NCBI GenBank assembly: GCA_002439665.1
Contig: DJPC01000103.1
Location: 1 to 7,130 of the forward strand
Direction of reading: 5' to 3'
Source: Dialister sp. UBA6422
GTDB taxonomy: Bacteria > Bacillota > Negativicutes > Veillonellales > Dialisteraceae
DNA length: 7,130 nucleotides
How positions within the stretch are numbered: the first letter of the stretch is position 1; every line of letters begins with the position of its first letter. Below are positions 1 to 6,053 of this stretch, in pieces. The translations under genes were made by a program, and so were the position numbers. The notes under the pieces were generated by a model. It did not search any database. It was not told where the DNA came from and saw only the letters and a program-made list of their open reading frames with translations.

Positions 1-1001
1 GCATAATGGAAATTAAGTCGTCCAACCGGTGCCTGATAGCGAATACCAATATCTGGTTTATATCCTGCATTGGTATACCAGCGATTATCTGCATAAGCAA
101 TGACGTTCATATCCTGGTCTAGTGGGATTTCAATAGAATTATGAAGACTGAATCCATTATCACTATCATATCCCGGCCGAGGAATCAATGTCCAAGGACT
201 GACACGGTTATCATTTTTCAAAGATCCGGTGTAGGATGGTAAAGTAATGAGTGTGGTATTCTTTGCCATAAGCTTCAAATTGTGAGCTACATACTTATCC
301 CCCGGATAAATATCAATAGATTCTGCTTCAATGCGATAGTCCGGCACTTTAGCTACCGCATGGCGAGTTGTGAAATATCCATCTTGCACCACCATGTGAT
401 TGGCATTTCGGTCGTAAATACCACTACTTCCTTCAAAATAGTAAGTATTTTCCTCCCAGCCAGACATATTTTCAAATCTACCTATCGCTTTCTTGGCATC
501 ATATTCCGCCCGCTGCGCTTTGAGCCGAGTGGTAGGATTGGTCCATGTCACTTCCCCAGGAATAACATATTTTTGAGAAATAGTATTCCCATATACGTAC
601 TGGGTCTCATAGGTATCCATAATGTGATGAATGTCTACATTTCCCATGGCATCCACATCACCAGTGGTATCATTGTACCGCATCTTATCCCCATGAATAA
701 TCATGGGATTTTCTTTAGAAATACTGGTATCTTTTACGGCCTTTTCATCATTCGTCTTTTTCCTTGGTTTATCCTGTTTTGCTTCAGCAGTCCCATAATC
801 CGGGCGCAGCACACCATTATGACTAGATACAACCAGCCCAGGATTTTCTTTCTCAGAAGCAGGTGCCAGTTTTTCAATAACGGTATTATTTTGGTTTTTG
901 GATTCTTCCTCTCCAGATAGATCAGCTGCCTGAATAGTTCCTGCCAGTGCCACCGTCAAAACACCGCAGAGTGCTCCATATGTCCATTGCTTTTTAATCA
1001 T
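1..1001 (-). CDS. lptD: LPS-assembly outer-membrane protein LptD (OstA family), C-terminus beyond window
   Basis: LptD is the outer-membrane beta-barrel that, with its lipoprotein plug LptE, inserts LPS into the outer leaflet; its N-terminal jelly-roll receives LPS from the periplasmic bridge. The visible 333 residues begin with a signal peptide (MIKKQWTYG, hydrophobic core, cleavage near IQA|AD at 25/26). A polar, probably disordered linker runs to about residue 98. An OstA/LptA-like beta domain follows at about 100-250 (NPMIIHGDKMRYN, GRFENMSGWEENTYYFEG). The start of the barrel includes PRPGYDSDNGF at about 274-284. The ATG at 1001 overlaps the preceding stop in ATGATTAA and has only a weak GTGAGA upstream, which fits translational coupling. 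The mature visible part has no cysteine at all; the usual FTTC-type site reads FTTRH (R213). Family membership is strong from the domain order; the barrel itself lies outside the window, so a shorter OstA-like protein cannot be fully excluded. Confidence 0.87.
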   Translation of the reverse strand, partial: MIKKQWTYGALCGVLTVALAGTIQAADLSGEEESKNQNNTVIEKLAPASEKENPGLVVSSHNGVLRPDYGTAEAKQDKPRKKTNDEKAVKDTSISKENPMIIHGDKMRYNDTTGDVDAMGNVDIHHIMDTYETQYVYGNTISQKYVIPGEVTWTNPTTRLKAQRAEYDAKKAIGRFENMSGWEENTYYFEGSSGIYDRNANHMVVQDGYFTTRHAVAKVPDYRIEAESIDIYPGDKYVAHNLKLMAKNTTLITLPSYTGSLKNDNRVSPWTLIPRPGYDSDNGFSLHNSIEIPLDQDMNVIAYADNRWYTNAGYKPDIGIRYQAPVGRLNFHY

Positions 1002-2199
1002 TTCTCACGATAACTACAGAAGCGGCATCATTAGTATCTTTTGCCCCATTAGCTGCTTCTGTATCTTCCTTTGTATTTGAATTCTTATCCCGAACAGCAT
1101 CTAATTCTGATTTCGCCTGTTCATCAATCGTATCTGTCTTAGCCTCTTCCGCATCTTTAGTGTTATCTTTTGTGTTTACGGAAGGAATCGCTTTTGCATT
1201 ATCAGCAGCTGCCTCTTTGGTCGTTTCATTAGAGGAAGCACGAACCACTCTCTTTCTAATTACAGCATTAGGCGCGCCTGCTGCCAGAACCAATCCCTTG
1301 GTCACTACAGCTTCTGATGTCTGAATATAAAGTTCTGTGCCGGCCGGTAAATTGACATCCTTTCCTTTTACAAAAAGTCCCCCTACCAATCCAATAGGGC
1401 CAAGTGCTAAGGCGCCAATAGTAGATGCACCTACCGCAGCAGCTTCCATTTTCAGTTTATCCTTAGATTCTGGTCCTAATACGGTAGGAATAGATTCATC
1501 ATCCACAGAAAATACTTGGTCAAAGGAAATGTCCAGCTGTCCGCTGCGTCCAAAACTCTTAGGACGACTGACTTTAGTTACTACACCGCTTCCCTGAGCG
1601 CCTCGTGGCAATACCAGTACATCATTGACCATCACATCTTCCTGTACAGTAAATGCGACGGTATCTCCCACTTGATTGAGTTTACTATTCACGTCATCAT
1701 TAAGAGCGATCTTAAATACTGTATTAGCTGGAAGCTCTACGGTCTTCATTTCATAATGCTCATCACCATATACTGATTTTTCCAAATCAGCCATACGAGT
1801 ATCTAAAGCCCCTGTCTTTTCTTTACCATATACCTTGGTTTCCAATTCACCAATACGAGTGGTTAATGGTTCTGTCATCACTTCATCAGTGAGATAGTAT
1901 TCCATAGCATTGGTTCTAGTGGAAATCGATGGGGTGGCATCATTGTCATTCTTCACTACATCTACATATAGATTGCTAATGCGGTTATCAAGACCACTGG
2001 CCGAACTATTTCCTTCCCCATAAATGATATTATCGATCTGATCCGCCCGATGAAGTAAAGAACCAGACTGCACACTACCATATACGATTTCATCTACTCG
2101 ATCAATCTTTTCGGATAACGTCACCGCTTCATCAGCCATAACCGGCATTCCCATGCAAAAGATCACGCCAGCAGCCAACATACTTAATTTTCTATTCAT
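994..2199 (-). CDS. Secreted periplasmic protein with tandem VYG repeats, immediately upstream of lptD
   Basis: I do not recognise a named family. The 401-residue product starts with a signal peptide (MNRKLSMLAAG, cleavage near VMA|DE at 22/23). Residues 32-145 hold about-20-residue repeats of the form R-hydrophobic-xx-LE/ID-xx-V/I-YG, with YG at 40-41, 60-61, 124-125 and 144-145 and degenerate copies between. Residues 154-300 form a beta-rich module: LPANTVFKIAL, then VGDTVAFTVQEDV, VLPRGAQGSGVV and LPAGTELYIQTSE, with a glycine/alanine-rich hydrophobic stretch at about 253-277. The tail from about 322 is Lys/Glu/Asp/Ala-rich and probably disordered. The ATG at 2199 has GAGGT (2207-2211) 7 bases upstream. 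The stop overlaps the lptD start by 8 bases, and the preceding exported gene ends 56 bases before. Position and export suggest a role in LPS transport or outer-membrane assembly; that is inference. The hydrophobic stretch is short and may be part of the fold, not a membrane anchor. Confidence 0.85.
   Translation of the reverse strand: MNRKLSMLAAGVIFCMGMPVMADEAVTLSEKIDRVDEIVYGSVQSGSLLHRADQIDNIIYGEGNSSASGLDNRISNLYVDVVKNDNDATPSISTRTNAMEYYLTDEVMTEPLTTRIGELETKVYGKEKTGALDTRMADLEKSVYGDEHYEMKTVELPANTVFKIALNDDVNSKLNQVGDTVAFTVQEDVMVNDVLVLPRGAQGSGVVTKVSRPKSFGRSGQLDISFDQVFSVDDESIPTVLGPESKDKLKMEAAAVGASTIGALALGPIGLVGGLFVKGKDVNLPAGTELYIQTSEAVVTKGLVLAAGAPNAVIRKRVVRASSNETTKEAAADNAKAIPSVNTKDNTKDAEEAKTDTIDEQAKSELDAVRDKNSNTKEDTEAANGAKDTNDAASVVIVRND
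1765..2106 (-). repeat. Tandem about-20-residue VYG repeats within the secreted protein
   Basis: The encoded repeats have the pattern L-xx-R-hydrophobic-xx-L/I-E/D-xx-V/I-YG. Clear pairs are VDEIVYG/IDNIIYG (YG at residues 40 and 60) and LETKVYG/LEKSVYG (YG at 124 and 144), so each pair has a spacing of exactly 20 residues. Two degenerate units lie between, around Y78 and Y101. The DNA similarity is visible around 1791 and 1851, where ATACGAGT recurs 60 bases apart. The periodicity of hydrophobic and charged residues suggests short helices, possibly a coiled-coil or oligomerisation stalk. That structural reading is inference. Confidence 0.75.
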
Positions 2200-2206
2200 A
2201 TCAAGT

Positions 2207-2211
2207 ACCTC
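2207..2211 (-). promoter_or_regulatory. Ribosome binding site of the VYG-repeat protein
   Basis: GAGGT on the minus strand lies 7 bases before the ATG at 2199. It supports that start and shows that this gene has its own initiation site, in contrast to the weakly served lptD start behind it. Confidence 0.7.
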
Positions 2212-2221
2212 ATTATGACTT

Positions 2222-2236
2222 TCCTATTTACTAGGA
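2222..2236 (-). repeat. Small hairpin between the two secreted-protein genes
   Basis: TCCTA and TAGGA form a 5-base-pair stem with a 5-base loop in the 56-base gap between the 148-residue gene and the VYG-repeat gene. There is no T-run behind it, so it is not a credible terminator; it could affect mRNA stability or processing at most. The stem is short enough to be chance. Confidence 0.3.
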
Positions 2237-2255
2237 TATCTAAATATTCATTGAT

Positions 2256-2702
2256 TTATACTCTCACATCAATAACAGCGGATACACCCACTCCTTGGAC
2301 ACGGCTAAAATTGGTTGGGTTTTTACTGTTCATTGGAATCAAGCCTTTAATGCGAAATAGCTTATCATTCCAGCTTACTTCCAGTTGTCCTACAGCCTCT
2401 ACCTTTTCTACTTGATCCGCATCACCGATAACTTGTGCAGCGCCAATATAGCCATTATTACCAATACTTACAATAGGAACTACTTTTGTGGCGTAGTTCG
2501 TACCAGCGCCTTCTTTCATCATCACAGAATTGATAGCACTATTAATGGATGCTCCGTATTTATCGACTAAAAAGCCAATGCCTCCTACCTTAGCGACACC
2601 ACCAAGAATACTGCCAAGGCTAAAAGCAGATACTTGTGAACACACACCGCTACCAATCATAGCAGCTGCCAGTGCACATATAGCCAATCGTTTCATTTTC
2701 AT
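2256..2702 (-). CDS. Small secreted protein of unknown function, first gene of the lptD operon
   Basis: I do not recognise a characterised family. The 148-residue product starts with a signal peptide (MKMKRLAICAL, cleavage near VSA|FS at 26/27). The C21 context (GSGVC) does not fit a lipobox, so a soluble periplasmic or secreted protein is favoured over a lipoprotein. A glycine-rich hydrophobic segment follows (30-45). The rest looks beta-rich, with ATKVVPIVSIGNNGYIGAAQ at 71-90, FRIKGLIPMNS at 116-126 and a valine-rich end GVGVSAVIDVRV. The ATG at 2702 is chosen because AAAGGAGG lies 7 bases upstream and the signal peptide begins exactly there. The frame stays open to 2858, but that extension would bury the signal peptide and run through the leader. 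The gene is the first after the promoter at 2815-2844 and is followed by two more exported-protein genes, the second of them lptD, so an envelope role is inferred. Confidence 0.85.
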   Translation of the reverse strand: MKMKRLAICALAAAMIGSGVCSQVSAFSLGSILGGVAKVGGIGFLVDKYGASINSAINSVMMKEGAGTNYATKVVPIVSIGNNGYIGAAQVIGDADQVEKVEAVGQLEVSWNDKLFRIKGLIPMNSKNPTNFSRVQGVGVSAVIDVRV

Positions 2703-2710
2703 AAGAGAAT

Positions 2711-2718
2711 CCTCCTTT
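2711..2718 (-). promoter_or_regulatory. Strong ribosome binding site fixing the start at 2702
   Basis: AAAGGAGG on the minus strand is a near-perfect anti-Shine-Dalgarno match with 7 bases to the ATG at 2702. It decides between this start and the upstream in-frame ATG at 2858, which has no comparable site. Confidence 0.88.
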
Positions 2719-2743
2719 GATGAAAATCCACTTCTGAAATACG

Positions 2744-2757
2744 TACTTTTCAAAGTA
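2744..2757. repeat. Inverted repeat TACTTT-TC-AAAGTA in the operon leader
   Basis: This is a perfect 6-base-arm dyad 42 bases upstream of the start codon. Its core resembles the second leader dyad at 2786-2802 (both read ACTTTT then TCAAAGT on the plus strand). It could be an operator half of a pair or an RNA hairpin in the 5' leader. A/T-rich leaders produce such dyads by chance, so the call is cautious. Confidence 0.4.
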
Positions 2758-2785
2758 TTTTGTATAGTAAGTTTCAAGGCATGTA

Positions 2786-2802
2786 AACTTTTAATCAAAG
2801 TT
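2786..2802. repeat. Inverted repeat AACTTT-N5-AAAGTT in the operon leader
   Basis: This perfect 6-base-arm dyad begins just past the predicted transcription start of the envelope operon. Its arms match those of the 2744-2757 dyad except for the outermost base, and the two centres are about 43 bases apart. I know of no regulator with this consensus. A roadblock repressor site or a leader RNA stem are both possible. Confidence 0.4.
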
Positions 2803-2814
2803 ACACTTATAAAT

Positions 2815-2844
2815 ATTATACAATCAATAGCCCTATTGGTGCAA
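2815..2844 (-). promoter_or_regulatory. Sigma-A type promoter of the lptD operon
   Basis: On the minus strand, TTGCAC (2839-2844) and a consensus TATAAT (2815-2820) are separated by 18 bases. Transcription would start near 2808, giving a leader of about 105 bases before the ATG at 2702. It sits just downstream of the terminator of the helicase gene, as expected for a new transcription unit. It probably serves all three envelope genes, as no other good promoter was seen between them. Confidence 0.75.
2825..2838. promoter_or_regulatory. Perfect dyad inside the promoter spacer, possible operator
   Basis: CAATAG and CTATTG are 6-base inverted arms around CC, filling most of the 18-base spacer between the -35 and -10 boxes of the envelope-operon promoter. 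A dyad there is the classic place for a repressor or for a MerR-type activator that acts on long spacers. The regulator is unknown and no binding consensus is recognised. Confidence 0.4.
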
Positions 2845-2861
2845 TGAAAATCTAGCACAGA

Positions 2862-2928
2862 AAAAGAGCGTAGCAGACCTTCTTTCTTCTTTATAAAAGA
2901 AGAAAAGATAAGTATACCAAGCTCTTTT
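2862..2928 (-). terminator. Nested stem-loop terminator of the helicase-nuclease gene
   Basis: The outer arms AAAAGAGC/GCTCTTTT (2862-2869 with 2921-2928) enclose a second, perfect 10-base-pair stem (2883-2892 with 2896-2905, loop ATA). Reading the minus strand, the outer closing arm GCTCTTTT runs into one more T and then CTG, giving a modest T-tract. It lies 12 bases after the stop at 2940 and before the promoter of the next operon. The inner stem is very A/T-rich, so termination efficiency is uncertain. Confidence 0.65.
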
Positions 2929-2939
2929 ATAAAAAATAT

Positions 2940-5828
2940 TTAATTTTCTTCTTGGTGATGCCAACAATAAAATTTCCAATCACAAAATTGACATTTCTCT
3001 CGTTCTTCATAAGGAACTTTATGATAAAAATCACCAGCTAATATTTTTTCTACCGTTTCATCAAATTGTTCGATTCGCTGCACCATATGTTCTTGAGTAT
3101 AAGGAAAAACAACCACAGGATCATCACTTCCCGTGAAGTATAAAACAAGCTGTCCTATGGATTGTCCTAATTTTCTTTCTACTAAATAAGCATATACTTC
3201 CAATTGTCCCCGATATCGTTCCATAAGCGGACTATCCATAGATGGTTTCTTTCCTGTTTTGAAATCCATAATATCCATAGTCTGGCCCTTTCCTTGCAGC
3301 AAATCAATGGTACCATCCATGATATATGTGTCTTTCACCAATTCTAAGGGCACTTCAGCTTCTTTAATAGCAGACCAATTTCCCTTACGATACTGCACAT
3401 ACCCCATCACTTCCTGAAAAGCCCTGTCTAATTCCTTCTTAGATAGCCAAATATGTTCTCGTTTTGATAAAGAGGAATAATTGGACATGAGCCATCCATA
3501 AACCATTCCTGGACTTATTGTTTCTTCTTCTCCTCGAGCGACTGCCTTATGAATGTCTTCCAAGGTCTCATGAACCAATAATCCAAACATCATAGACGTT
3601 CCACCATGAGAAGCAAATCCATAAATCCGTTTCCATTTATATTGCAGCGGACAGATTTCATAAAGAGCTACTTGGGTCGTATAGGAAAAGCGAGGCTTAA
3701 AATGCGCAGACTGTACGGGACGAAAATGCATTTTTTCTAAAGGAATACGCTGCTCATCATAAGAGGGAACAGATTGTAAAGCAGGCAGGAAAAATCGAGA
3801 TGGTTTTTTACCATTAACGACCTGGGAGGCCAAGACCAGAAGAGTTTCTGCTCGCGAAAAGGCAGTATAATATTTTCTTAAAAAATCCAAATCATTCCAT
3901 CGTTCTGCTGGTTCATAAGACTTTCTAGAAGTGACACATTGCACAATAGAAGGGATATAATCCCCATCTCCCCAGGGGGTATCATCTAAAGAAGCTACAA
4001 TAACCACTGGATACTCTAGACCTTTGGATTGATGAATATTTAAAAAAGATACTTTTCCAGAAGGAGCATATCGCTCTTCATCTTCATATTCATCCACGCG
4101 ATTTTCATACCAAAGCCGTAAATAACGATAGAAAAATAAATAACATTCTTCCACATTTTCTTTGGATTTCCCATTTCCCTCTTTCAAGAAATAACGAAAC
4201 CGACTAATCAGACGAGTGATGGCAGATATATTTCTAGCTTCTCCTGATTCCCCTTTGGCAGCCTCATCCATCCATTTGGAAAAAGGGGTAAAGCTTATGA
4301 TATGATACAGGATTTGTAATAAGGAAAAAGGAAGCTTATGTTCTGACCTAATCTGACTTCTAATACCGTCTAGCCAGTGCTTAAGCGCTTGATTTTCTTT
4401 TTGTTCCATCACATAGCGTGCCATAGAGAGAAATGCTAAATAACGAGACATGATCCCCTCTGTTTCTCCCATCTCAGGAAACGCTTCCATGTGCTCTGAA
4501 AAATCAGGGAAGAGATATAAAAGACATCCCAAAAGCCAGGATACTTCTTTGCGCTCAAAAAAATGTCCTGCCCGAGGCGCATATACAGGGATCCCTTCCC
4601 GTTCAAAAACAATCTGCATATCTCTTGCTATATAACTTTTTACAGAACTCCATAGGATAGCCACTTGGTTATAATCTTCAATCCCCCCTTCTTGTTTCAA
4701 TTGCTTAACCAAAGCCGCCACTTTTTGAAGCCAAGTTTTGTAATCTGTATCTGTCACTTTCACTACTGAAGGTTCTACACCTATCACACCAGATTTCATT
4801 TTCCCCTTTACATAGCGATAATACCCTTCTCCCTCTTTTTTCCATACCCCTCTTTTAGGATATAAACGGGTCATCCATTGGCCGCAGAAATCAATGATCC
4901 CTTGGGTAGAACGATAATTGGTATCTAATTTAAATACCTGACACCCTTCGGTATGATAATTCTTTGCAAATCCCAAAATATTTCCTACCGTGGCTCCTCG
5001 AAATCGATATATACTTTGGTCATCATCGCCAACCACAAAAATATGTTTCTCATGCCCTAGTAACAATTGAATCAATGCTTCTTGGATATAATCCGTATCT
5101 TGATATTCATCGATCATGATATACTGAATCCGTTTCTGCAATATATGCCTAACCGAGGGGTAATTTTGCAGCAAATGATATGTCTCTGTCTGCAATCTAG
5201 TATAATCAATAAAATTTTCTTCCCTAGAAAAACGATTATACTTCATGAGCATCCGTGCTAAAACTTCTACGCGGCCCTCCAATTCATGACCATGTTGGCG
5301 TCTCATTTCCTCTGGATCCAATAATTCTTCTGCTAAGCCGCTCACATAGTGGCAAATAGACTGACACCGTTTCCATGGGCTATAGGAATGAAAGATGCCT
5401 GCACGATTCATATAACCAGGAGAAACGACCGTATCAAATCCTGGTATTTTTTCAAATTCAGACAAATGACCATACACCAAATACTGCTGCTCAAACTGAT
5501 CCGTTTCTAGGAAATTTCTCTCTAACGTTGTATATTCTCGAAACTCTTTTAAAATCATACGGCAAATGTGATGAAAGGTCCCCAAATACATATCATGGAG
5601 ATTGACATCAAGACCCAATTTAGAAAGTTCATTGGTCAGGCGGGTCGTGAGTTCCTTAGAAGCTTTAACCGTATAAGTGACAAGCATGATTTCCTCTGGC
5701 TTCACTTTTTGATCTCGAATCAAATGAATGACCCGCTGAATGATCGTATATGTTTTCCCTGTCCCCGGTCCTGCAATAACCAGCGTAGGTCCTTTAGAAT
5801 AAACAGCTGCTTTCTGTGAATCATTCAT
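2940..5828 (-). CDS. UvrD/Rep-type (SF1A) helicase fused to a RecB-like PD-(D/E)XK Fe-S nuclease
   Basis: This is predicted to be an ATP-driven 3'-5' DNA translocase with its own nuclease, acting in DNA end processing or repair. The helicase motifs are complete: Q5, Walker A GPGTGKT (20-26), VTYTVKA (50-56), Walker B IDEYQDT (239-245), VGDDDQSIYRFRGA (266-279), NYRST (304-308), NIHQSKGLE (597-605) and YTAFSRA (654-660). The nuclease follows, with H753, E825, D842 in GTID, D855/K857 in DFKTG, and Q875/Y879. C726 plus C946, C949 and C955 match the AddB/Cas4-type 4Fe-4S layout. The ATG at 5828 has GGGAG (5836-5840) 7 bases upstream, and the Q-motif sits at the N-terminus as expected. At 962 residues it is shorter than typical AddA (about 1200) and longer than UvrD/PcrA (about 720); its architecture resembles AdnA/AdnB subunits. 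No partner gene is next to it. It has its own promoter and terminator. Confidence 0.93.
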   Translation of the reverse strand: MNDSQKAAVYSKGPTLVIAGPGTGKTYTIIQRVIHLIRDQKVKPEEIMLVTYTVKASKELTTRLTNELSKLGLDVNLHDMYLGTFHHICRMILKEFREYTTLERNFLETDQFEQQYLVYGHLSEFEKIPGFDTVVSPGYMNRAGIFHSYSPWKRCQSICHYVSGLAEELLDPEEMRRQHGHELEGRVEVLARMLMKYNRFSREENFIDYTRLQTETYHLLQNYPSVRHILQKRIQYIMIDEYQDTDYIQEALIQLLLGHEKHIFVVGDDDQSIYRFRGATVGNILGFAKNYHTEGCQVFKLDTNYRSTQGIIDFCGQWMTRLYPKRGVWKKEGEGYYRYVKGKMKSGVIGVEPSVVKVTDTDYKTWLQKVAALVKQLKQEGGIEDYNQVAILWSSVKSYIARDMQIVFEREGIPVYAPRAGHFFERKEVSWLLGCLLYLFPDFSEHMEAFPEMGETEGIMSRYLAFLSMARYVMEQKENQALKHWLDGIRSQIRSEHKLPFSLLQILYHIISFTPFSKWMDEAAKGESGEARNISAITRLISRFRYFLKEGNGKSKENVEECYLFFYRYLRLWYENRVDEYEDEERYAPSGKVSFLNIHQSKGLEYPVVIVASLDDTPWGDGDYIPSIVQCVTSRKSYEPAERWNDLDFLRKYYTAFSRAETLLVLASQVVNGKKPSRFFLPALQSVPSYDEQRIPLEKMHFRPVQSAHFKPRFSYTTQVALYEICPLQYKWKRIYGFASHGGTSMMFGLLVHETLEDIHKAVARGEEETISPGMVYGWLMSNYSSLSKREHIWLSKKELDRAFQEVMGYVQYRKGNWSAIKEAEVPLELVKDTYIMDGTIDLLQGKGQTMDIMDFKTGKKPSMDSPLMERYRGQLEVYAYLVERKLGQSIGQLVLYFTGSDDPVVVFPYTQEHMVQRIEQFDETVEKILAGDFYHKVPYEEREKCQFCDWKFYCWHHQEEN

Positions 5829-5918
5829 AGGAATTCTCCCTTATAGAAATCATAATGGATACCATTTTCATAGCTAGTAATAATCATTCCATATAAAATA
5901 AACTTGTAAAATCATCTT

Positions 5919-5948
5919 ATTATAGCATCCTTATTTTTGCCCCTTCAA
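5919..5948 (-). promoter_or_regulatory. Extended -10 promoter of the helicase-nuclease gene
   Basis: On the minus strand, TGCTATAAT gives a consensus -10 box (5919-5924) with the TGn extension. TTGAAG (5943-5948) is an acceptable -35 at 18 bases. The start would be near 5912, leaving a leader of about 84 bases. It lies just past the terminator at 5962-6001, so the helicase gene is a separate unit. Confidence 0.72.
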
Positions 5949-5961
5949 ATCCATACAAAAA

Positions 5962-6001
5962 TTCCCCAGTCACAAGTAAATCTATCCATGTGACTAGGGA
6001 A
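5962..6001 (-). terminator. Strong Rho-independent terminator after the Gate-protein genes
   Basis: Arms at 5962-5974 and 5989-6001 pair over 13 positions (TTCCCYAGTCACA type) with a single G-T wobble and a 14-base loop. On the minus strand the stem is followed at once by TTTTT (5957-5961). It closes the transcription unit ending at 6054 and insulates it from the helicase promoter. Confidence 0.9.
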
Positions 6002-6021
6002 AAATAATCCAAGTGTACTAC

Positions 6022-6036
6022 ATTTTACAGTAAAAT
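6022..6036. repeat. Perfect 15-base palindrome ATTTTAC-A-GTAAAAT
   Basis: Seven-base arms around a single central base lie between the stop codon of the 220-residue Gate protein and its terminator. With a one-base centre it is a poor RNA hairpin, and it is more like a DNA-binding dyad. Its place, upstream of a terminator and about 75 bases before the helicase -35 box, gives no clear target gene. It could be chance in A/T-rich DNA. Confidence 0.4.
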
Positions 6037-6053
6037 CGTGACATTTCTATTTT

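Noticed and set aside
282..920. Long plus-strand open frame of 212 codons opposite lptD
   Set aside because: It is fully antisense to a convincing LptD reading frame, has no ribosome binding site in front of it, and its translation lacks any recognisable domain.
2636..2647. Lipobox reading of C21 in the small secreted protein
   Set aside because: The context GSGVC has valine directly before the cysteine where Gly, Ala or Ser is required, while VSA|FS is a good signal peptidase I site.
2761..2787. Second promoter TTTACA - 15 bases - TATACA in the envelope-operon leader
   Set aside because: The 15-base spacer is too short for a good sigma-A promoter and the consensus promoter just upstream explains transcription better.
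2703..2858. N-terminal extension of the 148-residue secreted protein to an ATG at 2858
   Set aside because: It would bury a clear signal peptide, ignore the strong AAAGGAGG at 2711-2718, and start upstream of the predicted promoter -10 box.
5854..5866. AATGG-ATA-CCATT dyad in the helicase leader
   Set aside because: Arms of only five bases with a three-base centre in A/T-rich DNA are expected by chance and nothing around it suggests a function.
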